DNA of 64,000 nt from Panagrolaimus kolymaensis (Eukaryota; Nematoda; Chromadorea; Rhabditida; Panagrolaimidae). Position 1 is the first letter of the stretch. Each line of letters opens with the position of its first letter. The stretch covers positions 1,302,001 to 1,366,000 of the forward strand of contig JAJQJQ010000057.1 of the NCBI GenBank assembly GCA_028622995.1, in the 5' to 3' direction. A program made the translations under genes and the position numbers. Under the pieces are notes generated by a model. The model made no database searches. It was not told the origin of the DNA and saw nothing but the letters and a program-made list of their open reading frames with translations. Below are positions 11,498 to 22,700 of the stretch, piece by piece.

Positions 11498-12647
11498 TTC
11501 ATATATCTTGTCTACCCTTATAAATTGAATTGACTATGTTTGTTTGTCTGTTTGTCTGTGGGTTGTTCCCTGTTTTTTTAAAATGTGATTGTACAGTCCG
11601 ATGTAGTTTTTGATGCTGATTCCAAAAATGTGGGTCTCGAGCTTCGGCTAAAGAGATATGCATATGATATTGAGGTTTGAAAATTTGCATATTTGCAAAT
11701 TGAAAAAAGTTTTAACGCGAATGTTTTTCTTTGTGTTTGAAGAAAGGGAGAAAGCGCGCTCTTTTTCGTTTGCTTATTGAAAGAGAATTTCGTTGCGTGA
11801 TTGTTTACTTTGGTTTTTGAAAAATTGCATATTTGGTGGTTTATGGATGCATGTATGGAGATGCTGGATGGCTTTAAAGGGAAATTGTTTAATATTTTGT
11901 ATTTTTTTAAATGAGGATTGAAAGAAAGTGAATGATGGAGCAAAATAAAAAGATTTTTCTGTAATTTTTTAATAAGCAAATTTGAAAGGCATAATAAATA
12001 AAACTTGGAATAGCATATTGAAATTTGATAATTATATTAATTTTTGTAATTAGCAAATGTTTTATGAATTTGAACATTGTAATAACTGCAGTAATTCTAT
12101 GGGGAAATGGTGAGCCAGCATTGAATGAAGTTCAGTAATTTTTTTAAATATGATCAACTGCTTTTATGCCTTTTTGCTTGATTGGAATTCAAGTTTGCCT
12201 TGAAAGCTTTTGATGGAAAAGCGCAATATGCTTTCGTTGTTTTTGTTCATTACCTGTTTTTTTCTAATGCAGAAGATGGTTGTGTTTTTTTTATTGAGAA
12301 ATAAAATTTGAAATTTGTTGATATTTTTTGTTCCGTTTTTTTGATTGGTTTACCGAGTCGCGTTTTTGTGTTAACGATTATTGTAATAACTTTTTTTACG
12401 TGATTGTATCCTCTTTTTATTGTTAATTTATCGCTAGTGCAAATGTGTTATTACTAGATTTGTATTTTTTGGTTATTGACGTTGTTATTTTTCAGGCTAC
12501 TACTGTGCTTGCTCTACCGTGTTTTTTTTTTGTCATTTATTGATTTTGCTCTTGATCAATAGATTGAATTGTTAGAGGGCTTTTTTTTTCCTTTTTTTGT
12601 TGTTGTTTTTTGAATAACTTTGAAAAACTTCATTTGTGTTTTGTGTG

Positions 12648-15600
12648 ATGTCTGATAGTAGCAGTTTACTTGCTGCTGTTGGAGAGAGTGATGAGTTTAA
12701 CGGCCTTCGGGCACCACGCAACCCTCGGGTTGAAATCGATGTTGATGAGCCAATGGAAGTTGATGCTGAAGTTGGAAATGTGAATGAGCCTATTTTATTA
12801 GGTGCAATGATTGAAGCAAATGTTATTGAAAATCAGGAACTTATTCCAAACGAAGAAATTCAGCTTGCAGCAGCGGTCCAAGAAACTTGGGCCGATTATT
12901 GTCGTCGAATGAAAGTAAGAGTGGGAGATAAAAAGCGTAGAATGAGGTGGCAGCGGCAACGCCAAACCAATGAGGAAAAACTTGCTGAGCTTGAAAGATC
13001 TCGAGCAAGGAGAAGAGAATTGAGGCAACAGGAAACTGCTGCACAACGTGAGCGAAGATTAACCGAAGCTCGTGATTTGAGGCGAATGGCAGTTGAAAAC
13101 GAAAGAGATGAACAACGTGAAGCTCGTTTGGAGGCTGGTCGTTTGCATCATAACATCGCAAGAGAAAATGAAGGTGATGAACAACGTGTAGCAAGGTTGG
13201 AATCTCAGCGGGTTCTTCAAGCTTCTATGCGTTTAAATGAAACAGAAGAGCAAAGAGAAGCACGTTTGGGAGCTGATCGTTTGCTTCATGCGGATTTGAG
13301 AGATAATGAAAATGATGAACAACGGGAAGCAAGGTTAGAATCCCAACGGGTTCTTCAAGCTTCAATGCGTGATGAAGAAAATGATGAACAACGAGAAGCA
13401 AGATTGGAATCACAACGGGTTCTTCAAGCTTCAATGAGGGATAATGAAACCGCTGGAATACGAGAGCTACGTTATGCGAATTTACGAAACGATTATCATC
13501 GGAGGCGAGAAAATCCACCAAATGAATTTCGAGCTGAAGATGGTGATACTGAAATGTTTACTTTAGGTGAAAGGAATGTTGAGTGTACTTTTTGTGGTGC
13601 ATTACATTATTCATGTGAACCTCGAAGTTCTGAAGGAACTTATGATAGTTGTTGTAATTTGGGAAGAGTCAAAATTGATTTTGAACCAAATTTTCCAGAA
13701 GAATTGAAGAAGCTATTGAAGCGTGAAGAAGGAACCGATTGGCGGCCATTCCATGAGAAGATTAACAAGTATAATACGAGTGTAAGCTTTGCTTATACTA
13801 AAGGTGAAATTCGTCAATTGCCTGGAGTGTTTCATTATCGAACTCATGGTGAAATTATGCATGTGTTACCTCGATATACGGATCCATTGCCTGGACAACG
13901 ACCAGCTTTTGGACAATTATGGATCATTGAAACAAATGATGCAATTGAATACCGCTGCCAAGCTCCTTTTGCTGCAGATTGTGAACAACGAATTTTTGAG
14001 TTTTTGCACAATTTATTGGCTAACGCTAATCAATATGCACAAATTTATCGCATGCTTCATGAAATTGAAGATGAAGAAAGATTATTAGCGGAAGCTGAAG
14101 GACGTATACCAAAAGTATGCAAAATTCTCTTCAAAAAGACAACGAATAATACGAGTGATGTTTATGCATTGCCAACAGTTTCGAATGAAGTTGCAGGAAT
14201 TTATATTTGTGACGAAAATGGAGACATTCCTTGGAATGATATTCAAGTTCAACGCAAGCGCAATTCTGATAATGAGCCAATTATGGCTGAAAGAATCTCA
14301 CGTTATTCGAAACACATGGAACCGTTAACGTTCGTGTTGTTTAATCCTTATGGTACTGGAGATTTTTGGCATTATGAAAGACCAAAAAATCCATACACTA
14401 ACGAAGGTGGAAAAATTACTCCATTGCAGTATTATTTGTATAAGCTGGCTCATCGACCAGAAAATGATGATGAACCATTTAATCCCATTCTTCATGGAGG
14501 CAAATTGTTAAGCAAGTATTTAGTTTGGTCATTTTCCATTGTGGATAATGAACGAATGAAGTTTTTGAGAAACAATCAAAGGAAGTTTAGAGTTGATAGT
14601 TATACGGGTCTTTCAGACTATATACGAAATGTTGCGGAAGATAATAATGCTTTACCTGGAAAAAAGATTATTCTTCCATCAAGTTATACGATGGGACCTC
14701 GCAGTCAAGCTGAGTTTATGCATGATTCTATGGCGATGGCTCAAAAACATGGAAAGCCTAATTTGTTCATTACGAAAACGTGTAATCCCGATCATCCGGA
14801 CATTACAAATGAGTTGTTTGAGAATCAAAAAGCTTTTGATCGACCTGATGTGGTTGATATGGCGTTTAATTATCATGTTAAACAATTTGTAAAAGAAATG
14901 AAGAGTGGAATTTTTGGCAAAGTAAAGGCTTTCCTTTATGTTGTTGAATTCCAAAAGCGTGGTTTACCGCATATTCATAGTTTGTGGTGGCTTGAAGAAG
15001 GTTGGAATGATCCCAACAAAATTGATCGCTTCATTTCTGCTGAAATTCCAGATGAAATTGAAGATAAAGAACTATATGATTTAGTGGTGAAAAATTTGTT
15101 ACATCGGCCATGTGGCGAATATGATCCTAATGCAATGTGTATGCAGGATGGTAGATGTAAGAGGCACTTTCCACGTGCATTTTGTGATGAGACAAGTTTG
15201 GATGAAAATAATTATCCAACTTATCGACGACGAAATGATGGAAGAACTGCAACTATTAATTTTAAAGGTCGACCTTTTACGGTTGATAATCGATCCGTTG
15301 TTCCATACAATGCATATTTGCTCAAACGTTTTCGTTGTCATATCAACGTTGAAGTTGTTCATAGTTTGGGAACAGTGAATTATTTATTCAAATATCTTTT
15401 TAAAGGTCCAAGTAGGATTAATATTGAAATCAGCAATGGACAAGTTGATTATGATGAAATTCAATGTTTCCTTGATGCACGATATTTATGCGCTCATGAA
15501 GCATGTTGGAGACTTTATAAGTTTGACATGCATTTTTCGAGTGAAAGTGTTGAACGTTTGCAGGTTCATTTACCCGAACAACAAACAATCACGTTGGCTG

Positions 15601-17981
15601 AAGATCCATCATTGGATGAAATGATTTCTGCGCAAATGAAAAAATCTAAATTATTAGCATTTTTTGACTTGAATGAAAAGTTTCCTACTGGAAATAATCG
15701 CAATCTTACGTATGTTGAGCTTTGTCACCATTTCACATGGGATGCAAAGAAGCACGAATGGCATCCTCGATGTAAAACTTCGAAGCCTAAATGTCCAAGG
15801 ATGTATGCCGTTAATCCGAAAAACACTGAATTGTTTTATCTTCGCAAATTGTTATCAATTGTTACTGGACCGCAAGGTTTTGAGGATTTACGTCGTGATC
15901 CATTTGATCGTGAAAGAGTTTATGACACTTTTCGTGAAGCATGTGTTGCTCGAGGATTAGTTGAATCTGATCAAATTTTTTATGATGCATTAGAAGAAGG
16001 CACATATCATAATTTGCCACGAGAACTTCGTCGACTTTTTGCTCGAATTGTAGCACATTGTGATGTGGAAGCGCCTTTGTGGTTATGGAACCAATTCCGT
16101 TATCAATTGACCGCGGATCTTCTTCGAAGTCACCACGGCGATATGGACCTTGCTGAACATTTGGCTTGGCGACAAACGTTGAGGTTGATTATCAACATGG
16201 AACGTTCATTGGAAGATTATCATATTCTTCAAATGATTGCAGATATTGTTGGAATTGATGAAGAGACTATCGATATTGCAGTTCATCGACTACGTGGTGA
16301 TGAAATGAGGGGAAATTTGAATCCCGAACAAGCTCAAGCGTTTGAGGCAATTATGGGTAGAGTTAATACGCCTGATAATTCTGCTGCCTGTTTCTATGTT
16401 GATGGACCAGGTGGATCAGGAAAGACTTATCTTTTCAATTGCATTATTTCTAATTTGATTGCTTCTGGCAATACAGTTATCGTTATGTCATGGAGTGGCA
16501 TTGCAGCTTCATTGTATGAAATGGGACGAACAGTTCACAACGTTTTTAAGCTTGATTTTCCGTTCACTGATGAAAGCAGTTCAGGTGTAACTCCTCGTGA
16601 TGCACTTGGAGAAGCGATAAAGAAAACCAAAGTATTCATTTGGGATGAAACTCCTATGGCTCCTCGTCGAGCATTAAAAGCAATTGATGAAAAGCTACGT
16701 GAAATTATGAATAACGATCTTCCTTTTGGTGGAAAAGTTATTATTTGTGGTGGAGATTTTCGCCAATTAGGACCAGTGGTCATCAATGGTACTCGCAATG
16801 ATGTTATTCGAACAAGCGTTAAATCGAGTCCACTTTGGATGCATTTTTCTTCTAACCAATTTCGTTTGTTTAGAAATGAAAGAGCTGATGATAGTGGTGA
16901 CGGCTTTGCTGAAGCAATTTTAGCTATTGGTAATGGAAGTTCCAATGGACCTAATGGTAAAGTAAATCTGCCAGAAGAATGTATTACTGATGGCGATTTA
17001 GTTGAACATGTTTTTCGAGATGCTATTGCTTCTGGCAATAATCATGATTTGATTAAGCGTGCTATTCTTTCAACAACGAACTCAAAAGTTGATGAATACA
17101 ATGAAAAGGTGATGGATTTACTTGATCCAAATACGGAAAAAGTTTATCATGCAGTTGATCGAGTTGAAGAGAATGCGATTGAATATTCTTCTGAACATTT
17201 TGAATCGTTGAAACCGGCTGGTTTTCCAGCATATCGTTTACGTCTTCGAGAAAATACTGTAATTATGCTTATGCGCAATTTAAGTATTCGAGAAGGATTA
17301 TGCAATGGTACGCGTTTGTTGGTTAAGAAACTTGAACGCAATTTAATTATTGCTGAAAGGTTGACTAATCGTTCAGATGATAGCGATAATTTGGTGATGA
17401 TTCCAAGAATTACACTTTTGGATGATTCGAGTGTTTTTAAAGTTTATCGAACACAATTTCCTGTGAGACCAGCGTTTGCAGTGACCATCAACAAATCACA
17501 AGGTCAAACATTCGATCAAATTGGAATTGATATTAGTGATGGTATCTTTACCCATGGACATTTGTATGTTGCTGTATCTCGCACTCGTGCTTGGGACAGA
17601 CTTCGTATTAAGTTGCATCCAGATGATGTAAATTGCTCGCGTAACATCGTTTATGGTGAACTTTTGGAAGCCGATCCGGTTTCAGCAATGCAACCTGATG
17701 CACCAACATATGCCGATTTGAATCCAAATTGGAATGCGAATGATGAGCAAATGGATGTTGGTGAAGAACCATCAGATCAAGAAGACGAAAATGAGAACAT
17801 TGGTGGTTTACCAAATGTTAATGAAGATTTATCAGGAAAACATGAAGGAGAAATTTTTGATGAATGGAATGACCATCAAGATTTTAATGATGTTGATCCC
17901 GATTTGTATCCAAGTTGGAATCAAAATGTGCAAATGGATGTCGATCAACGACCAACAAATGAGGGTGATGACGAAAGTTAA
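12648..17981 (+). CDS. Helitron Rep-helicase transposase, copy 2
   Basis: Same 1,777-residue protein as at 5678-11011, with intact HUH, two-tyrosine, Walker A and Walker B motifs at the same residue numbers. The lack of any difference between the two genes implies a very recent duplication, a multi-unit insertion, or an assembly artefact. Confidence 0.95.
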   Translation: MSDSSSLLAAVGESDEFNGLRAPRNPRVEIDVDEPMEVDAEVGNVNEPILLGAMIEANVIENQELIPNEEIQLAAAVQETWADYCRRMKVRVGDKKRRMRWQRQRQTNEEKLAELERSRARRRELRQQETAAQRERRLTEARDLRRMAVENERDEQREARLEAGRLHHNIARENEGDEQRVARLESQRVLQASMRLNETEEQREARLGADRLLHADLRDNENDEQREARLESQRVLQASMRDEENDEQREARLESQRVLQASMRDNETAGIRELRYANLRNDYHRRRENPPNEFRAEDGDTEMFTLGERNVECTFCGALHYSCEPRSSEGTYDSCCNLGRVKIDFEPNFPEELKKLLKREEGTDWRPFHEKINKYNTSVSFAYTKGEIRQLPGVFHYRTHGEIMHVLPRYTDPLPGQRPAFGQLWIIETNDAIEYRCQAPFAADCEQRIFEFLHNLLANANQYAQIYRMLHEIEDEERLLAEAEGRIPKVCKILFKKTTNNTSDVYALPTVSNEVAGIYICDENGDIPWNDIQVQRKRNSDNEPIMAERISRYSKHMEPLTFVLFNPYGTGDFWHYERPKNPYTNEGGKITPLQYYLYKLAHRPENDDEPFNPILHGGKLLSKYLVWSFSIVDNERMKFLRNNQRKFRVDSYTGLSDYIRNVAEDNNALPGKKIILPSSYTMGPRSQAEFMHDSMAMAQKHGKPNLFITKTCNPDHPDITNELFENQKAFDRPDVVDMAFNYHVKQFVKEMKSGIFGKVKAFLYVVEFQKRGLPHIHSLWWLEEGWNDPNKIDRFISAEIPDEIEDKELYDLVVKNLLHRPCGEYDPNAMCMQDGRCKRHFPRAFCDETSLDENNYPTYRRRNDGRTATINFKGRPFTVDNRSVVPYNAYLLKRFRCHINVEVVHSLGTVNYLFKYLFKGPSRINIEISNGQVDYDEIQCFLDARYLCAHEACWRLYKFDMHFSSESVERLQVHLPEQQTITLAEDPSLDEMISAQMKKSKLLAFFDLNEKFPTGNNRNLTYVELCHHFTWDAKKHEWHPRCKTSKPKCPRMYAVNPKNTELFYLRKLLSIVTGPQGFEDLRRDPFDRERVYDTFREACVARGLVESDQIFYDALEEGTYHNLPRELRRLFARIVAHCDVEAPLWLWNQFRYQLTADLLRSHHGDMDLAEHLAWRQTLRLIINMERSLEDYHILQMIADIVGIDEETIDIAVHRLRGDEMRGNLNPEQAQAFEAIMGRVNTPDNSAACFYVDGPGGSGKTYLFNCIISNLIASGNTVIVMSWSGIAASLYEMGRTVHNVFKLDFPFTDESSSGVTPRDALGEAIKKTKVFIWDETPMAPRRALKAIDEKLREIMNNDLPFGGKVIICGGDFRQLGPVVINGTRNDVIRTSVKSSPLWMHFSSNQFRLFRNERADDSGDGFAEAILAIGNGSSNGPNGKVNLPEECITDGDLVEHVFRDAIASGNNHDLIKRAILSTTNSKVDEYNEKVMDLLDPNTEKVYHAVDRVEENAIEYSSEHFESLKPAGFPAYRLRLRENTVIMLMRNLSIREGLCNGTRLLVKKLERNLIIAERLTNRSDDSDNLVMIPRITLLDDSSVFKVYRTQFPVRPAFAVTINKSQGQTFDQIGIDISDGIFTHGHLYVAVSRTRAWDRLRIKLHPDDVNCSRNIVYGELLEADPVSAMQPDAPTYADLNPNWNANDEQMDVGEEPSDQEDENENIGGLPNVNEDLSGKHEGEIFDEWNDHQDFNDVDPDLYPSWNQNVQMDVDQRPTNEGDDES

Positions 17982-18444
17982 TCACATGAGTGGCATTAAT
18001 GTCAACCTTGGGGTTTTTCATTGGTTTCCCGTAAAAAAACCTTTACTCTCTTAAATGCTAAGAACCGTGACGTGGTAAGAGAGCTTAATGTTGACATTTG
18101 ATGTTCAACTAACAAATACTTGGCAATGATTTCGTATTATGTTTAAAGGTCATAATGTGTTTTGTGTATCTTTGATATTGTGTTAAAAAAATTTGCTTAA
18201 ACGTTGAAATGATATTTTTTAAGAGAGATAAAGAAGGGAATTATTTTTTAAAGATGGAAACAAGAAATTGAATTGCCAAATATGCAAATCTGATGGGAAT
18301 TTTGATAAAAATTAAATTTTTTGCGTGTTTGAAAAGGAAATTGACAATGTTAATTGTTATGGAATGTATGGCGATATAAGTATTGACTTATTTTTATATG
18401 TGTTTTTGTGATTGAAAATGTAAAATTGTTGAAATGTTAGTTGT

Positions 18445-18467
18445 GGGGACTGCCGTAGGCAGGCCCC
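18445..18467 (+). repeat. 3'-terminal hairpin of Helitron copy 2
   Basis: Identical to the hairpin of copy 1 and followed by the same 13 bases ending in CTTG at 18480. Confidence 0.85.
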
Positions 18468-18740
18468 TTCATATATCTTGTCCTCCTTTTTAATTTGGAG
18501 TGTCGTGTTTGTCTGTATGTATGTATGTATGTCGTTTCTGCTTTTTTTTTGTTTTGTCCCGATAGTCTAGATCAGTTTTTTACGCTGATTCCGAATATGT
18601 TAGTCTCACGCTTCGGAGAGTCAAGGATCCCTATGTTTTGACCAGTTTAAATTTGCATTTTTGAAAATTTTCTTGACACGAAAGTTTCCCTTTGCGTTTT
18701 TTTGGAAGTCAAAAGTGTTTTTCTCTGACTGTCTGCATAG

Positions 18741-18960
18741 TTGTTTTTGGTGAGATGTAAGATGGCTTTCGGGTGGATGTTTAGTTGTTTTTGGTGAGAT
18801 GTAAGATGGCTTTCGGGTGGATGTTTAGTTGTTTTTGGTGAGATGTAAGATGGCTTTCGGGTGAATGTTTAGTTATTTTTGGTGAGATGTAAGATGGCTT
18901 TCGGGTGAATGTTTAGTTGTTTTTGGTGAGATGTAAGATGGTTTTTGGTGGGATGTTTGA
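18741..18960 (+). repeat. 44-bp tandem repeat, five copies
   Basis: Unit beginning TTGTTTTTGGTGAGATG, starting at 18741, 18785, 18829, 18873 and 18917. The copies differ at a few positions and the last decays. It lies inside the non-autonomous Helitron. Confidence 0.9.
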
Positions 18961-18996
18961 TGTTGTTTTCGGGTTGATATTTAATGATGTATGGAA

Positions 18997-19500
18997 TGCT
19001 TGGCCCGAAGAAACCGTTGATAATTTGAGACGATTTATATCGTAAATTTTGAGGGTCTGCCGAAGGCAGGGCCCCAAAATTAACCATGAAAATGGAATGT
19101 TTAACCAAAGGGCCCTGTTGTTTATTGTTATTGTAATAAAGTATATATTATGTGGATGCTTGATGATGTTTGGGTGGATATTTAATACTTTTTTGTTGTC
19201 TTTGAGTTAATATTTGATGGTGTTTGGGTTGTTATTTGGCGGTTTTTGGGTCGAATTGGGTTTTGCGGCTCGAAGGGCCCATATGTAATTTGGCGTATGT
19301 AATGGACCTCGAAGGGGTTAAGATGTAGCTGAATATGAGAGATATGGAAATGCATGGACCGAAAAACCCATTAATTATTGGAGATGATTTGTTTTGTAAA
19401 TTTAGGAGGTCTGCCGTTAGACAGGGCTCCAAAATTTAACATGAAAATATAATGTGAACGCGAGGAACCTGTTGTTTAATTTAATTGTATTGTATTGTTG
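18997..19500 (+). repeat. Duplicated hairpin-bearing module inside the non-autonomous Helitron
   Basis: Two diverged copies about 350 bp apart (roughly 18997-19140 and 19348-19500). Both contain a GTCTGCCG-type hairpin followed by CCAAAATT, an ACATGAAAAT-like stretch and CCTGTTGTTTA. The hairpins resemble the Helitron 3' hairpin, but neither is followed by CTTG at the expected distance. Confidence 0.65.
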
Positions 19501-19752
19501 TAGACACGCATGGGTGTTTGGGCACTCTATTTTTTTCCAATTTTGCACCCTCTAAAAAAGCACATAGTCTCCCTTTTGATAATTTTTTATAATTCCTAAA
19601 AACAGGTACACTCTCTAGGATTCTCAAAAAATACCTTAAAGTGTCCAATGTCCACGTTACGTTGTGATTGTAAAAATGTAACGCTTTCGAAGATTGTTTG
19701 TTTGTATGTTTAGTTTGAGGGACTTACCGCAGGTAAGGCCCCAATGTTCTTG

Positions 19753-22700
19753 TCTTCATTAATCCGTTCGATGTTTTTTATTTTTCTTGAAATTGAAAGT
19801 CTATCTTCCTTTTTTGCATTTTTGACAGCTTTTTCTTTATGATTTAATTAAGTTTATATCCAAATTTAGAAGTTGGATATATTTTTATGTTAGCAAAAAA
19901 AGTGTATTACGAAAAACATCAAAGTTTAGCTTTTTTCTACAACTATTTTTTTCTAGTCGCACCAAACTTGAAACATTTTATCCTCCTATTCTTGATGGAT
20001 TCATGGCGTAAACTCTATTTTTTTTTATTTTGCCCCCTCATTTACCTCTCTTTTTACCAACTAAAGTCATCCTATTCTGACTCAATTCAATCAACAACAA
20101 AAATAACTTTCAGGTGTTAAGATGGTTGACCAAAATAACTTTAGTCATATAAGCAGAAGTTAGTTTGGCATTTTCAGTTTTATCCTATTCCAAAATGTTT
20201 TCATTTAAAAATATGATTTCATTTTTTTAAAAGACTTATAAATAATAAAATGACAAAGAACATCAAAAACCGGGTTCTATGAATTTTCAAGCAACTTTTT
20301 TTTATCTTTTTTATTTTTCGTTTCTGAGTCTTACTTACAGTAGAACGAGGAAGAAGCATTTTTTAAAACAAGTCAAAAATTAGTCAAACGAAATAATTTT
20401 TGTTTTTTGCCAGAAAAAAAAGGTTATTTTCCAAAGCGTTGAAACAAAACAAAAAAAAGTGACGAGGACTTTAACGAAGTTCAAAGTTAGCAAAATTAAA
20501 CCCTTTTTCGGAATGACGAGAACTTTTCGCCTTTCAATTTTTTTCTGTTACAAACATTAAAATGAAATTTAAAAAAAATTAAATTTTAACACCCTCTCAA
20601 ACATAGAAGTAAGTCATGGTTTTCAATTGAGTGAAAATGTCAATTCAACATGATAAAGGCCTACGCAAAATAAAAAAAAACCATGAGCGTAAAATTGTTT
20701 TATCTAAAGTTATTTTATTTTATTTATTATTATATTAAAATTTGTATCTTTACATAAGTCATAGTTATTAAGGTCATGACTACATTCTTTATTATTATCA
20801 AATAAATATAAATACAAAAATCCGTTTTTTGGTTTGCTCCAATTTTTTTTAAACAAAAGTTGTTATTGTTTTTATGAAGAAAAAAGAATTGTGTGTGTTT
20901 CATAGAAGCTATAAATTAAGTTTTTATAGAGAAGTGGTGGTGAAAATGTTTTATGATCATGAAAATGTTCTGCTATAAAAGCTAGGTTTCGAATAGAAAA
21001 CTTCCATATTTTTGTTTCGTGATGGGAGGTTGGTTATAGGTCTTAGGAAAAAAACGTCAACTTCAACCAGTCAACATTTGGTTTGTACTTTTATGAGATA
21101 TAAAAATTTGTTAATTAATTAAGGCTTCCCCGAAACAAAATTAAAGAATGTTTTTATCCATTATCCATTTGGCCTTCAGACATGCTTCCTTCCTTCTCCA
21201 TGTTCCACTATAAAAAAATATTTTTATTTTCGGTACACTGGAACTTTTGCATATTATTAAATTAAAAATTATGTAGTTTTCCTTAATTATTTAATAATTA
21301 TCAAAAATAATTCCCACGCTTTTTTTATGCTTGTTTTCTTTTATTTTTTTCAAACTCATTTTCAAATTAATTCATTTCCTTCTCTTCCATGAAAATTGAA
21401 ATTCATTTTTTTTTTTTATTTTCAAAAATTCAGACAAGCATACGAACATCACAAAGCAAAACACCTGCATTATTTTCCAGTTCGATGAATAATTTTACGT
21501 TTCTTTTATAAAAATTTTTTATGCTTATTTGACCGTATAGTCAAAATCAGGCAGTCTACTATGTATGACAACAACATAAAAAAAACTATGTAATATATTT
21601 AATTTTACAAAAAGCGAAGTAATGAAAATTATTTTCTTTTTTTTAACGGTTTTCTTCATTATTTTTTTTTCATTTGTGCCTCATTTGATGGTTGGTGGTG
21701 GTTTCTCAATACAAACAATTCCATTCAATGATGATGACGTTGAATGTTATTTTCCCCTTTTGTTTTAACAAAAACAAACATGCAATTTTTTAAATTAAAA
21801 ATTATCTTTATCCTCCTCTTCTTCAAAATATAATTAAAAAATCAAATATTTGCTCGACTTCTTCGAAGCTTCAGCAAATTTTTGACGTAGTATTATTCTT
21901 CTTTTCTTTTTTATTTCGATGAATAACAGAAGGCAAAAAAATTAGTGCAAAATGGGATAAAAAAAAAATTTTTTTTGTACTTATTCAAATATGATGATGC
22001 CTCAAGCAAAATTAAACCTTCCTTCCTTAGAATTTTTTAAAAAGTAATGAAAAATGACTTATTTTGCATTAAAAAACAGAACTTTGCAATTTCATAGTTT
22101 GATCTTTTATTTTATTTTTTTCTCTTTACTAATGGGAAAATGAGAGGATATAGCAGCAACTTCCGATGGTGCTGGCTTGTTTGCTTGTTTTGTGGTCAAA
22201 ATTTTTTTATGGAGAAAAAGTAACATCAAATTGTAGGAGTAAATAGAAAAATTTTAGCTTGCTTTATTATTTATAATCTTTTAATATGTGGTATTGATGT
22301 GATCATTGCACTGGGAAAAAAAGTGTTAAAGAAAATAACACATCATTTTGAGTCAGAGTTTTTTAGTAGTTTCATCGAAACGTCTTAAAGGATAAGCTTT
22401 AATTTTGAGGTTTGGTTAGATATCCATCCCGTCTGGTGGACTTTCTCCATATATATATGTTGTCAGATGGCAACAAAATAAAATATTCGTACCATTATTT
22501 TTCATTTGATTCCATTATTGGCTGCTATATATTACTCTAGATGGCTTTAAACCGCCTTTTTTAGAACTCATCAAAATAAAGAGGTACTTTGATCTGATTT
22601 GTTTGACTTTAATGGTCAAGAATCTCTTTTTTTCCTTCTCTGACGCCACCCATCTCAAGAGAGAACCTTAAATATTAGTTTTTGTTTCTTTTTTGACTCT

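Larger units (their letters stand above)
4541..11510 (+). mobile_element. Autonomous Helitron, copy 1 of a tandem pair
   Basis: The unit starts with TCTACCCTTATAAATTG and ends with a GC-rich hairpin (11475-11497) followed by TTCATATATCTTG. The 5' TC, the 3' hairpin about 13 nt from the end, and the insertion between A (4540) and a T fit canonical Helitrons; the terminal CTTG differs from the usual CTRR. It holds about 1.1 kb of 5' non-coding sequence, one intronless Rep-helicase gene (5678-11011) and about 0.5 kb of 3' sequence. The next base after CTTG is the first base of an identical second copy. Confidence 0.93.
11511..18480 (+). mobile_element. Autonomous Helitron, copy 2 of a tandem pair
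   Basis: A direct repeat of 4541-11510 with a constant offset of 6,970 bp. The encoded protein is identical residue for residue, and every non-coding stretch I compared (5' region, 3' region, termini) is also identical. There is no spacer base between the copies. Its 3' end at 18480 abuts the TC start of a third, divergent element. Confidence 0.93.
18481..19752 (+). mobile_element. Divergent non-autonomous Helitron joined to copy 2
   Basis: Starts TCCTCCTTTTTAATTTGGAG directly after copy 2. Its first 150 bp align loosely with the 5' end of the autonomous copies: TGTTTGTCTG, GCTGATTCC, GTCTC and CTTCGG occur in the same order. It ends with a hairpin (19719-19742) and AATGTTCTTG, matching the CTTG end of the larger copies; the next base is T. 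No coding capacity is seen. Inside are a 44-bp tandem repeat (18741-18960) and two diverged copies of a module holding a similar CTGCC-type hairpin (near 19050 and 19410). It is a different family or subfamily from its neighbours, not a deletion product. Confidence 0.8.

Noticed and set aside
18741..18960. CRISPR-like regular repeat
   Set aside because: The 44-bp units are directly contiguous with no spacers, and the window is eukaryotic; it is a minisatellite.
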